DNA of 64,000 nt from positions 5,923,770-5,987,769 of the forward strand of contig QEOQ01000508.1 in assembly GCA_010279815.1 (NCBI GenBank), given 5' to 3'. A program made the translations under genes and the position numbers. Under the pieces are notes generated by a model that saw only the letters and a program-made list of their open reading frames with translations, was not told the DNA's origin and did no database searches. Below are positions 35,761 through 50,600 of the stretch, piece after piece. The DNA is from Brachionus plicatilis. Taxonomy: Eukaryota; Rotifera; Eurotatoria; Ploima; Brachionidae. Position 1 is the stretch's first letter. Each line of letters starts with the position of its first letter.

Positions 35761-38700
35761 TTTTATTTTGTTTGCACAAAAAAGTTTTTTAGATTGTTCA
35801 AAAGAATTGTATCTAAAATAAAATTCAAATTGTTGAATTTTGAGACGATTCCAAATTTTTCCAAAATTAATCAACATGTCAATCCTTAATTAAAATTGGA
35901 ATTAGTGAGCATCAAAATTTAAATTTTCATGCCGATACTTGTTTTTTTTTTTGAATAAAATGTAAAGAAAATTTTTTGAAACTAAGCAATTAACATTTTT
36001 TTTAAAAAAGCAAATCTATAATAATTTTTAGTCAATTTAAATAATTTTTTGATTGAATAATTGAGTCTTATTAAAATTTACTTAATTTTCAAAAAAAATT
36101 AAGATTAATAACTATTAATTGGGATTATTCATTAAACTAATCAAGTTTTTTTAAATCAATTTCATAAATTTTAGATTGTAATTTAAAATTTCATTAATGA
36201 CTCGTTAAATGAAAAAAACTATGTTTTTTAATTTTTAAAAACTTATTTTTAAATTTGTTGTCGAATAAAATTTTAATTTAAACAAAAGTGTTCTATAGCT
36301 GAAACAAGCAAAAATATATTATTAGGGACAAAAAATTATACAAATGAAGAAACAGAAAATACTTGAAAATTTAATTCGAATCTAATTTAGATTTTTCAAC
36401 TTGCAATTTTTCTAATTTATTTAATAAATAAAATTTACATCAGAAAGATATTTGGTTGTTTGTTTCTGAATTTTGGAAAAATGTATTTGGCTTGTACAGA
36501 TTTATCGAAACAAAATCACAAACATGAATCTGAGATTTCTAAAAGAAGCGAAATCAATATTTATTTTAATATTTTGAGACATTAATTCCAAAAGCAATTA
36601 AAAATATTAATTATTGAGCATTTTCAGTCGGTCTAAATTATCTAATATTTATCAGAGCTAAGATTGGATTTAATTAAGAAACTGAAAAAAAGAAAATATG
36701 TTTTGAATTAGGCATCCAAATTAACAAGAGAAAATATGTTCTTGAATTTTTGAGAAATATGGGCAAAAACTGAGCTTTAAAACTTTGGTTAAATATCACA
36801 TATTTAACCATTGATTGTAATCCTGATTAGCAATGTTTACATCGCTGAGAATGCATTTAATTAACATAAGGTTTAATTAAGCACCTAAATGATCAGCTAA
36901 ATTTTCTCTATCACCCCGTTGGATCTAAGGTTTTCCTTTTTTTAAAACGTTCTGCTAATTGAAAGGTCTGGTATTTAAATGGTTTGGTGTTTTTGTTTCA
37001 AATTGCTTTGCATTCTTATTTAATGCATATTACTTGGGCCTTGTATAAAAACCAACTGAAAAAATATTTTTGTCTTTGATACTTTAATTTTTTTAATCAA
37101 TATATGAATTTTATGATCAAGGTCTCTACAGAATTTCATGATAAGTCAATTAACTCTTCCTTTTCAAAATTAGCAAAACAATATCAAAATATTTAATTCA
37201 AAAATTCAAGTAAATTAAAGAATTTAAATTAAAAGATTTTTATTTTTAAAATTAGTTTGAAATTTTTTTGATTATTTTTTCCTTTTAATAACCGAAGCTA
37301 CAATATTAGTTGTTGTGCATATAGAGTTTAACTTTTGATGTGTGTTCAATTCCCCAAATAAATTTTTAATTAAAAAAGTTCCTAATAAGCTTTATTTTTA
37401 ATATTACCAAAATTTCAATAAATATTTATTTAACTGGGAACTGATTAAAAATTTCCTAATTTAATTTGTCTATGAGCTCTTTTTTTGGCATAGCAAATTG
37501 GTTCTTGCTCATATTAGAAAATCTTATCGAATTTAAAAAATCAATAAACATTTTAATTGTAAATTTTAGCCCCAAGGCGTTAGTAAAAGTGAACGCTTAA
37601 TCAAAATGATTGCTTAAATATACACGTAGGCAACAAGAACACGAGGAAATTGGATATGTAACCGAATAATCTATTCCAGGGAATTTTTTCTAATAAATTT
37701 TTATCTTTTAATCTTGAAAATGATAGATAAATTGCGCTAAATAAAAACAGATATTTTTTTTAATGGAATTTTTCAAAGAAAGTTTATTTTCCGCATTAAT
37801 TGCCTAAGTTTTCCATCATCATTCGAGAGTGCTGTTTTTCACTACAACTTCTGACAATTAATTCAAGTTTTTGAGTAAGATGGGTTCAATTCATGTTGAG
37901 CGTCGGGAAAAACTCGTCAATTGCTTTTAACTCGAAAACAATTTCAATTTGAAGCCCGACTAAATTGACTATTAGACTAGATTTAATAAAAAAATTAGAT
38001 TTTGTGTCGATCTATTGAATTTTGAAGATTCAGCTTCTAGTTTGAAGCGTTCATTAATTCATTAATTTAATTAGCCAAATAAATTTTGAATTATTTCTCA
38101 TATTAATACTTAAGAATTTTAAAATTTAAATCAATAATTTCTTTTTTTTTTAGTATTTTTTGCCAAAATAAATCAATTACATTTGACTGATTTTTACTGT
38201 GAGAATGAGTCAAGGGTTTTTCAAGTATCATTAGGAATTAATCAAGAAAGAGCATAAATTTTTACTCTCTGATTATTTGTATTCGATTTAAATTTAAACA
38301 AGCATAATTAGTAAGTATTTATTTTCATGATATTTTTTCAATGATGCCAATTTTAACCTGAACAAAAGAAGGAAAAATAAATTAAGATCGAACAATATGT
38401 CAAATGAATATCTACTTATTTGAAAATTTGAATAAGATTATCGATTTTTAGCTCAACTATTTTAAAAATAACATAAAAAAGATTGTCTTTCTGTCGAGAG
38501 AAAAGAAAATTTCGCTCAGAGCTTTATATAAGGTTATTTTTGGTTTGCTATTCAATATCATCCATTTTAAAATGTTAAAGATTTTTTTAAAAGTGACACT
38601 TGATTTGCCAAGAGGAATCAAAAACTTTGACGCGCGTCAACTCCAATGATTCTACTAGGATTTATGAAAATAAAAAAAGTTAAGGAATTAAAATTCAGAA

Positions 38701-41626
38701 GTGACAAAACCATTTAGACAATTAAGTACCATAAAACAATAGGGATTTGTGGTTAAATGATTTTTTAGTGCGTATAATCACGAGATAGTAAGACCCAATA
38801 GATAATAAAATCTAATATGGAAATATTTTCAAATTAATCAAAAGCAACATTGATTCCCATTATGTTGCCAAGTCCCAAATCACATCACTTAATGTTACAT
38901 TAAATGGTAAGTTTGATAGAAAATGTTCTGGGGGTAGCTTTTGTATAATGATATCTTTTCTCTTGATTTGTCAGTTTTTTCAATCTAGTCACAATCAAAA
39001 TTATTTGTTGTTATCATTCTATTTATAAAAACGATTTGATGAAGGAAAATGCCAAAATGAAACAAAAATTGAAGATTGTTGAAGCTTCCTTTAATTAAAG
39101 TAAAATTCTCCTTTTTCATTAATTATTTTTTATGCATTCCACTATTTTTTGTCATTTTATAAAACAAATTTAGATAAATAGAAAACATTAATAAGTTTTA
39201 AATTTAGATTTTTCGTATGAACAACGCTTTTAAATTATGTTGATTTTTACTTATAAGATAAGATATTTGACGATAAGAAAAATAGATTTCAAATCTAATA
39301 ATATTAATTTTAAATTTTAATTTAGATTGCTGCGATTAACTAAAATTTAATTTTTTGTTAAAAATTTTCTTTGAGAATATATAAAAACATCAAAATATCG
39401 AAAAAGTTGAAATTAAAAAATTTGATCTCTAAATGAAGCGATAAACAAGTCATTTTGACATCAAAAAACAAATTATTTTTTCATAAAGAAAATCCACTGG
39501 AGTAATACTAATTTTAATTAAGAAATTTATTCAATAATTTTTCAAAGAGGGGAAACAGTTTATTTTTATTATAAACATGCGGAATGTTTTTCTGAATATC
39601 GTTCTCTAGATATTTATGAAATTAAAATAAGATCGATTCCCAAAAAAAAAATTAGTGTCTAAAATGTATCAAATAAAACAGTTGTATATTTTTCTAAACA
39701 TTATAATTTGATTTAAATTTTACGATCAGAATTTTTATTTATCCTTGCTATTCAAGAATATTTTTCAAAATTAAGAGAAATTTTATAGTATAATTTGAAC
39801 TTGTATTTTTTAGCAAGACTTATTTAATTTCTTTAAAAAAATAGTATAAAGAGGACCACTGTCAGCCTCCCTTTTAGCTCCGTGTTGAATTTTTTTGGCG
39901 AATAAAATTAAAATTACTTTTTAAAATAGATAAATATAAATTTAGAGATTAAGAAATTTGAATGTGTAATGCGACTAACTCTAAAATAATATCATTTTTC
40001 AAAAATTGAAATTTTAAATTGATTTTTTATTATTTTTTAAATATCTTTTTAAAGCAATCAAAAGAGCTTTAAATTTAATTTCAAAAATTAAAATTAAAGA
40101 AAAAATAAATAAAAATGGAATTTTTTTAATTAAATTTCAAATAAGCCTCAATTTTGTTTTATTTATAAAAATACTTATTCAATTTATTTCATTTCTGGCA
40201 AAAATTTTTCCTTTAAAAATCAGTTCTCATACTCATAATTTATTGAGTATTTTTGTTCAAAAAATAGATAACTTTTGACAACTTTGTCATTTAGGTAATT
40301 ATTATTGATTGAATATGATGCAGGAAATTTCTATAAATAATGTTGAAAGCTAAACAAAAATAAAATTATATTATAAACAGTAATTTTTATTAATTATAAA
40401 GAAAATAAATTTAATTTTTTTTTTAAATTAAATAAAAAATTATCTTGTTTTTTATTCTACAAAATAAAACCAAGTAAATCAGAATATTATTTAAAAAAAT
40501 ATGGTAATTTTGAGAATAGATCAATTCAATGAAAAAATCCATAGAATTTGAATCATAAAATTTTATTGATAACAAAAAAAAAAAATTTTCTCAAGCATGA
40601 CTGGATCATAACTGATGATATCATTACCATTGTTCACTATACAAAAAATTTTTTTTAAATTTTATTAATTCAAGTTTAATCCAAGATGTATGTTCAACGT
40701 GATAAGGTTAAAATAAAAGAGTAAAAAACTAAAAAAAATAATCTAAATAAATTTTGTTCTTTGTTTTCCAAAAATAATAACTAAAATTAATGATATTTTT
40801 TATTTTAAAATATTTAGATTATTTCAATTAGTGTGAAATTTTTTAGTTTTTTTAATAAAAATTGAGATTAAATTTTGATTGTCAAGATTATAAAAATTCT
40901 TAATTCATTTAAAAATTGTTAATGTATCAAAACGAATGAATTTATCTTGATTTTTTTTAGATCGAATTAAAATAGAATGCAATTTAATAAAAAAAATGGG
41001 CTAAACCGATTAATATAAGCTGGATCGGAATTAACTCATCAAACAACGAAATTAACAAAAATAAAAAACTAGATTAGAATCTATTTTTTTCAAAGCCAAA
41101 TTCAAACAAGATATAATCGGCCATAAAATTAAGCGAGAATTAAATTAATTTGAAGAGCAAAATTCCTAAGGAAACTAAACAGGGAAACTTGAATTAATTA
41201 ATCAATTATTGATTGTTTATATCAGTTTCCTCAATTCTTTAAACAAATTAAATTCAAGTATACCCTCGTTTCTATTTCATTTAAATCGTTTGACTCTAAA
41301 CAAACATTGGTAGAACTCGATTTCAATTAAAAACTTAATCGATTTTGATAGATCGAAGCGAATTTTTGAGGACTTGCAGCCATAGAATGCAATAAAGTGC
41401 AAGTTTTCATTTCTTGTTTTTGAGCTTGTTTTGTTTACTAACGAGCTATGATTTATTGTTAGTTCTATTCTTCCAAAAGATTACAACAATCTTAAAAGAT
41501 AAAAACACAATTTTGCACTCATATACCCTATAGTAAAAAGCATGAATTTAATCGAATTAATCAATGGAAACAAATTTAATCTGAGAACATTAAATAAAAA
41601 TTTTTACATATATTCAAATCGACAAA
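35761..41626. other. Gene desert, about 5.9 kb
   Basis: No open frame with recognisable content, no tRNA and no clear transposon end on either strand. The first 100 bp contain the presumed APE1 promoter. The last few hundred bases form the 5' region of the glutamate receptor gene. Confidence 0.5.
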
Positions 41627-44600
41627 ATGCTTACAAAACTAATCCACAAATCAATCAAGTTCATCAATTTTAAAATCAAAATCAAAGTTTTTATATTTTT
41701 AATATTGACAATATTTATTCCGATTTCTCGGTCGTCTTTACTAATAGGTATTGTATTCACATTTTACTATTTTCTAAAAATTATTTTCATAATTTTAATT
41801 TAATTTTTAATTTTTTGTTCATTTGGAGCTTAAAAAGTGGCACTGAATTTAAAAATCAATCATAAAGCTAACAAAAAAAATTCCATTCTAATAGTCTAAC
41901 ATAAGTTTTGGAAATAAAATCTAAAATTAAATTTTCATACATTTAAATTTTTTTGCACAAACTATATCTATGTTATGCTTTTTTCATTTTATGATGAATA
42001 ATTTTCTGTTTTGTGGCAGAGCATCGTCAAACCAAAAATATTTCACAACTTTGCTCCTGTGACATCAATATCACTGAATTAGAAAGAAATGTATAAATAT
42101 TTTAACTAATTGTATGTTAGATAGTTTTTAATTGTATTTAATAATAACCAAACATGGTTAGAAGATTTCTAAATATAAGTTATTTTAACTAAATTTGGTT
42201 GTCTGTCAAAAATTTCAAACTCTAAGCTCTTAATAAGCTTTAATTTTAGTTATTTAATATAAAAAGGTAGTGAAAGTATTAATTGATGGATAAAATCATT
42301 ACGGCTGTCTCTAAAATACCAAACTAAACTAGGGAATACGGTACGGAATGCAACTTGCTGAAATATGAATTTTATTATTTTGGATTTTCATGAATATTTT
42401 ATTTCAATTTTGGAAGTTACACTTCTAAAATACAGAATATACTCAGGATAAAATATTTATTTAACAACTAATTGATTAAAAAGATTAAAAAATTAAAAAT
42501 TATTTTTAAAATTTTTTTTTGGCTTTTATTTTTGTCAATTTTTGATTTCAAACTGGATTCTGTATAAATGATTCAATAAAAATATTTTTTGTTTCTGTTT
42601 CGTAAACTTAGTATTCCAGAAATAGCTTTTGGAAACAATCAAGCAGTAAAACCTTAAATGTATTAAACATTCGGTAGACTTCTTAGGAAATAGTTTAGTT
42701 TTCTAGAACCATTCTTTGATTCCTTCATGTTTCCATGTTCTAAAGATATTCTTTAGCCATTCTTAAAAAAAACATTTCCATTCCATTCCATTAACATTCC
42801 AACAGTTCCGTTCCGCTCCAACCATTTCTTTCCAACTATTCCATTCCGTTTCATGCGTTTCATTCCAATATACCCATTCTGTCAATTTCTGCAATTCCTA
42901 GTTTGAAAGTAATGGAACGGAATGGAACGGAATGGTAATGGAATGGAATGGTTTTTTTTTAAATGCGTCTCAATTCCGTTCTTCTTTTAGGAACGGAACG
43001 TTTCACTTTTGCAAGAACCACTGTATTACTTTGAAAACTAATTCGCGCAATAAAAATTGAAAATTAATTTTTGGTGTCATTGGATTGAAATTGGATAAGG
43101 GTATGATAAAAATTGAATTTCAAATTCGAGTACTGCACCAAAATAAAAATATTTCATGTTAATTCAGTAGATAAATTGAAGTTTTCTAGCAAAATTTACA
43201 AATCATTCTTGATAATTATTGATAGAAAGATTTTATTTGTTGTTTACATAATAAAACTTAAGCCATGTTTAAACAAGAATTATGAATAATTCTGCATCAC
43301 TAAAATTTTTTGCAGATTTTAAATTAAGAATTAAAATTAAGCAATGAATGTTTAGATAAAATTAAAAAAATTAAACTTAATTAAATTTAGAAATTTTTCT
43401 AATTAAATACTTTGAACATGATCAGGAGATTTTAATCATAATTAACTTCAATTTGCTATACCAAAAATTAAAGTACAATTTCAGCTTTAATAGCCGAAAA
43501 ATTTTAATTTAAAATATTAGATCAACAGTGATTATTCTTAGATTTCTGAGTCTAGATGGCTGACGAAAATCTTAAAAAAATCATTTTAAAATAAATAAGA
43601 AATTAGTTATAAGTTAAAAATTAAATGATGAAAATCGATCACATTTTGATTTTTCAATTAGAATGTTTAAACTTATATTTTAGCTCGCAATTGGTATCTA
43701 CTTAATACTGAATACAGTCGCCTCTGATTTTATATTAATAAATTTAAATTTTGTGCGAAAGCGAGCGGAAAATTTTTAATATTTTTTCTTTATTTGACTT
43801 TTTAATAAGCTTTCTTTATTTAAAGTTAAAGTTCTCTTTTGTGCCGAATTCACCAAATCCCACTTAAAATCTTAAATAGAAATTTTTATAATTTTAATAT
43901 TTTTTTGTTCAAAAATTCACAATGCCCTAACTAGAAAATTTGAATAATAATTTCTTTTCATAGGAGGTCTTTTCTCGCTCGATAGCCAAAATGGAACTGT
44001 AAATTACGAAACAGATGAAGAAATTATATTTAAACACGCAATTTATATATCAAATCAACTCAAAAATACCCTTCACAATACACTACCGTATTATCCGACT
44101 TTACTTCACAAAATAGTCCATGTTCCTGAAAACGATAGGCTAAATACGATCAAAAAAAGTAAATTAGAAAAATAAGTAGCCCATTTTTTTTATTAATTAA
44201 TCTTATTTAGTATGCAAAGAAACTCATGGAAACATGATTGCAATAATTGACCCCAGACTTGGATCGTTTAAACTTTATTCGCGATCGTTGAGTGAAAATT
44301 TAGATTTGATCCATTTTGATATTGAGCAGAATTCTGAACCAAGTTATTCGTTTAATCTTTTTCCAGCATTGGACGTTATTTGCCAAGCATTTTCAGATTT
44401 GATTAAAAAATTTGAATGGAAACACGCCGCTATTATTTACAATTCTGATACTAATTTAGACAACATTAATTGTCTGCTTACCGGTCCAGGTAGATCAATA
44501 GCTAAATTGGACATTGCTATGCGCATGGCCAATCACAGATTCGAATACAGGTCCATTCTTAGAGACATTTCCAGCCGAACTATTAAAAATATTATCATTG

Positions 44601-47600
44601 ATCTTAATCCAAAAGAAACAGAGGCAATGCTGAAAATGGCACTGCAACTTGGCATGATCAATTCGACATTCAACTACATTTTAACTAGTTTAGATGCAGA
44701 GACAATGAATTTAGATGATTTTAAATACAATCGTGCTAATATTACCACTTTTCGCCTGGTAAAATCTGAATCCGAATTTCACCGCAAAATTACCCTAAAC
44801 TTAACTGATTATTTATTCCATAATTGGAAAGATAACGAGAAAAGCAATATATTGTTAAAGGTAAGATTAACTTTTATTGAAGCATTTTTACAAGAATTTT
44901 TTTGGAAAATTTAAATGACAAATTGGTCTAGAATAATTATTTGAGAAAAATCTTATTAATAGGCCAGATAAAATTGAAATAAATAAAATTTTTTCCAAAA
45001 TTTTTAAAATTTCAATTTTAAAAATTCCCTGATTATTAATTATAAATTTTTATTTATTTTTTAATTTAGAATTATTCAGCAATTGAGAATTTTAATTTCC
45101 ATTCAATTCCTATTTTTATAATATTGAATTCAAGAGAGTTTTGATTATGTATTTTTGGATCTAATCTCATCTTAATTCACCAGATATGAAACCAATTTAG
45201 GTCGAATGAATCAATATCAAAAAATTATAAGATCTGATGATCCAAAGGAAGATGATAATGTTTTAGATACAATTAAAAAAAAACAAAACTTGAAAAACAA
45301 ATTAAAAGTTTAAAAAATTTTCGTTAACAAAATAAAAAGTATTTAATGTTCTTAAAAAAATAACAAGATAAATTTGTTTTAATTTACTATTTTTTCTAAT
45401 GGTCACTGGTTAATAAAAATTGGGGAGTAATAAATAAACCAATAAATAAAATAAAATAAAAATATAAAGGCTAGTATTTAAATGGGTATTTATTAATAGA
45501 ATTGGGTGTTTAGTACAAAATCACTTTTGGATATTAGATATAAAAATTGAGTGCTTAAAATATTGAATGAATGCTAATTAATTTAATTTATTCAAAAAAT
45601 TACGCCAGGCTTGGCGATTTTAATTAAAATAATCAAGTATTTAAATGTTTATTTGAGGTCTAAAAAAATCAAATGAGTGTATAAAAATTCATTTAGAGTT
45701 TTAATTTATCTTAGTGGCTACTTGTTTAAATAAAAACAATATAAATATTCATATTAATGATTAGAAATTTAAAATTATAACATGAAAAGAAAAAGAATAA
45801 TTATTACACAAAAGAATGCTTGCGCCAGAATATTACAGCAGTCAGGAGGAAAATGATGTTGAGACTGAGAAAACAATCCATGAATCCCAAAAGAAGAAAA
45901 GAAAAATGCCCATTTGGGAAATTATTCAAACATTTGACAACGCCGATGATGCAGAAAAAAGTATAGAAAAGGAAGGGTCAAAATGCACCAAATATGATAC
46001 AGCTATAACGATGCTAAATTTTCTTAATTTATCTTATCAATAATATTATTAAATAATAATTCGATGTCAACTCATTTTTATTTTGGTAAGGGGTCCCTAT
46101 ACTAACTGAAGGAACTATTGATAAAGATAGAGTTTTCCATCTTTTTGGATTAGTAGTAAGTTCAAACTAAAAAACGGAGGATTTTGAATTTTTATTTTCA
46201 AGTGTTCGAATTTTTCTTATAATAATAATAATACTCAATAATAATTTTTATAATACTCGAAAATAATTTTTATGTACCCAGTTTTTATTGGGAAATTATT
46301 CATACATTTGACAACGCCGATGATGCAGAAAAAAGTATAGAAAAGGAAGGGTCAAAATGCACCAAATATGATACAGCTATAACGATGCTAAGTTTTCTTT
46401 ATTTCTCTCATCAATAAGATTATTAAATAATAATTCATACTGATGCAACTTACAAGCTAGTTTATTAAGAGCTATACTAACTATACTAACTTTAGGAACT
46501 ATTGATAAGGATAGAGTTTTGCATCATTTTAGATTAGTAGAAAGTTCAAATTAAAAAACGGAGGATTATGAATTTTTATTTTCAAGTGTTCGAATTTTTC
46601 TTATACCCAATTATGATTTTTAAACTACTCGACAATAATTATTTTGTACCCAGTTTTTATTTCTTTTTCAATAATTTTGACTAAAAATTAAATACCCAAA
46701 AAATATTTAGTTTTACACCCAAATAATTAATATAAATACCCATTTAATAATAATCTAAAAATATATATTAAATAAAATTTTTTTGAAATAAAAAAAAATA
46801 ATTTAATTTAACCAAAATATCTAACTAATAAGCTAAATTGACAACGAATGAATTAAAGCTTTTACTTTCTCAATTTCATGTGTAATCCAGAGTTGGTCAA
46901 AATTCAAAGTCAAAGTTTGGCTTTAAAATTGAAGATTTAGTTTTCATTTAAGACAAGAATTTTGAAAAAAATAAAAAATATTAAAAAAAAATTGTTTTTA
47001 TCGATAATGAACATAATTTAAATCAAAATCAATCAATTTCTCTTGCATTAAGTTAGCAAAAAACAAAAAATATCTTTTTGGATTTTTGTTTGTAAGTTTT
47101 GACTTGAAAAAGAATAAAAATTAAAGTTCAGACTTGACTTGAGCTTCATGACTTTGACTCTTGACCAACTCTGGTATAATCAAATATTGGGTCTCGCTTG
47201 TGATATGTGACCAAAAAAGAAAAAAAATATATAAAGTGTTAAAAACGTTTTTATTGATACAATTTCTTTTTTTTTCCTTAACTTTCAAATATTTCAAATA
47301 TTTAAACATAGGTAAGCTGTAATTTTTTTATTTAAATTTATGTTTTTTTTTAATTCTTCTCTATTTTATTCTTTTTATTTTTACTTTATTCTTAACTTTA
47401 TTTATTTTTGAATTTTTTTAATCTGAGGAGCTTATAAAGATAACTAAATTAATAAGTAAAAACAAAAAATAACTGAGCCATATTGCGCCATAAATTACAT
47501 AAAATTTGTAATTTTACCTAAGATTGCCAAGAAACTTCAGATAATAGCAACTCTGTCTGATTTAATTTTTTTAGACTAGCAATGCTTTGTTATTCGACTC

Positions 47601-50600
47601 AATTTTTACTCTAGCATCTGCCATCAGAGAAGCTGAACAGGCAATCAGCTTAGTTGAAGGAAATGTTAGCTGTATTAGTTCGAAATCGCTCTCTTACGGA
47701 AGAAAATTTGGAACTTTCGTAGAACGAGTAGCTGTCCACGGTTTAACTGGTTTGATAAAATTTCAAAATAAACAACGAAGAGAGTTTGATCTTGACGTTC
47801 TACAGCTCAAAGAAATTGGTCTCTACAAGGTAAGCTAAACAGTGTTTATTTTTTATAAAATCTGATTCCAAAATTTAAAAATCCTTTTCTAGTGTGGAAC
47901 ATGGTCATCGCAAAAAGGACTTAATTTTACATTTTATGACGAAGTTTATGAAGATAATACTATAAATTCAAGAAAAAATAATTTTCGAGTGGTAACTTTA
48001 GTGGTAAGTTGATTTTTCAGAATTGATCAGCATCTATGGTCTATCATGAAATTTTTTTAATGAATTGAGCTTATAATTTTTAAGCTTATTATTATTTCTA
48101 ATTCCATTTAAAATGCTTAATATTTTTTAAACAGCCTAGAGTGGAACAAACTTTGGTTCTCAAAGTCACCACTAAACTAGTAAAATTTTTTGCTTTATTT
48201 TATTTATTTTTGTTGGTTTTTCAAAAAGATTTTGAATTTGCTTGATAAGGTTTTTTCGGCTGCTTTTGTTGATGACATTTGCTTAGAAATTCTTTGGTTT
48301 TTCTTTTTGATGTCAAAAAATTTTAGATTAATTTGTGATCTTAAGGAGGAGCCTTATGTTATTGAAAAAGATGGAAAACTTCAGGGTTTTTGTATCGATA
48401 TTCTTGATGAAATAGCTAATAAGATGAATTTTCGCTACGAAATTTATAAAGTCGCTGATAACCAATACGGCAATGAAGAGAATGGAAGTTGGAATGGAAT
48501 GATTAAAGAGCTCGCTGAAAAGGTAAACAAATTATTTCAACTTAGAATTTTTGAAATCAAAAAAGTAGTATAAAAAAATTACGTTGTTTTTATCTAGGTT
48601 TTAAAATTTATTTGTCAAAGCCTGAAAATATTAAAATAAAAATGGAAGAGCAAAAATCTTTTAAAAGACAAAAGATGGTTTACTGTGGAATATTTTTATC
48701 TTTACTAATGAATTGGTCAATGCTTGATAAAATTTTCAAAGTTAAAATATTAAATTGATTATTGTGCTGAAAGTATCTAGATTATTTCCTGTACACACTT
48801 TCCTTTATAACAATGGCAATTTTAGAATTATTTTTTTCTAAAATTAAAGATTCCAATCAATATGTTTCTAAAACTCTTGAATAAGTGTGTATATTTGTCA
48901 CCATCATTAGATAAAGTTTATAATTTTTTAAACAATTGACCTTTTTTGGACTAGTCCGTAATTTTTGCTGCGATATCCCAGAGTTGTTTAAGAGTCGCAA
49001 GTCTCAAATCAAGTCCAGGTCTTTTTTTTTTTCTAAAGTCCGAGCCAAAGACTTTTATTTTATTTTTTTAAAAAATTCCAAGTCTGGGCTTTAAAATTTT
49101 GAACACTGATGAAGAATTGTGAAGACTTTTATGCTAAAATTGCAAGAAAATTCTGAAATATGGCAAATCTATATGCATTAGACAACCCAAGAGTATATAA
49201 ATTTTTTAATACAAAGCCTGATCTAGCAAATTTAAAAAAAAAGTCCAAGCCAGGACTTTTTTCTATGACTTGGACTTTATTTTGGGACTTTTAAACAACT
49301 CTGCGATGTCCTAATAACTAGAATTATAGGCCCATCAATACGACGTTAGAAATCTTAATAGCTTTAATCTATAATTAATTGAATTTAAAAAAATTAAAGT
49401 CATATTCAAAAAGACGAAAGTAAAAAGCAAAAGAAAATCATTATAATTAAAAAGAATTTAATGCATTTAATCTTAAGAAATTAAAGAGAACCGGTTCAAA
49501 TGTCTTAAATTTTTTAAATGAAAATGTTTTCAAATTATTGTAACTATCAAATTATCCAATAAAAAAAAATTGATTGATAAATGGAAAGAAATTATCTAAA
49601 TTCAGTGCTTCCTTAACTTTTAATGATTACCCTTAACGAATTGCTTTTGCTGGGAATGGTTTTTTCAAAGTTTAAACTAACAAAAAAAATTAATTAGCAA
49701 TCGGTATTTAAAAAAATTTTTAAGTAGGGGTGGGAAACCGGTTCGTTTTTGGAACCGGTCTTGTATTAATCAGAGGAATAAAAAGAAGATTTTTGGCTCA
49801 AAAAAATTTTTTCTTTATAAATTTTATATTTTTTCAATTAAACAATTAAGAAAAGTTCAATTCATATATAAAAAATTATTTTCTTAAATTTTCTTTTATT
49901 CAAAATTGAACCGGTTTTAAATTAGAACCGGTTTCATAAACCAGTTCCAAAAACGAACCGGTTCCATAAACCGGTTTTTGCAGATTTTTATTTTTAGATT
50001 TAACAAAGTATATTAAAACCAAAAATTTATCCCTGCACTAATTCTATTAAAAAATTAAAATTTATTTTAAGTTTTAGTTTAAAATTATCAAATCAAACTA
50101 AAACTCAAAATAAATTTTAATTTTTTAATAGAATTGGTGCAGGGGTAAATTTTTCGTTTTAACATACTTTGTTAAATCTAAAGGTAAAATCTCCAAAAGT
50201 CTACAAAAAATTATCCACTTAAAATAGCATCATTTCGACGGTGTGCACTCTGCATTGTGCATTTTAATATTGCAGAGCTTATGTTTTTTATTAAACATAA
50301 TATGTTAAATCCAAAATTAATAAATAGTTATTATAATAGTTATTATATATAATAAATTGTTATTTCTTATAGAAATAACAATTTATTTAATAGTTTTAGT
50401 TTTATTTGATCATTTTTAGAAGAGTTTTTAAAAGTCCCAAAAAAGAGTCCAAGTCCGGACTCTTTTTTTTTTTCTTAACTTGAGACTTGTGACTTTTAAA
50501 CAAATCTGATTTTGACCATCAAAAATTGATCATTAATTTCAAATTGCTTAAATATTCTACAATCAAATTACTCTTTTGAAAATTTAACAATATTTAAAAT

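Noticed and set aside
48124..48345. Alternative coding use of PRVEQTLVLKVTTKL or of the LICDLK extension upstream of EEPYVI
   Set aside because: The join FRVVTLV to EEPYVI at 48003/48346 keeps phase 0 and reproduces the family's conserved spacing. The other options break frame or add residues not seen in the family.
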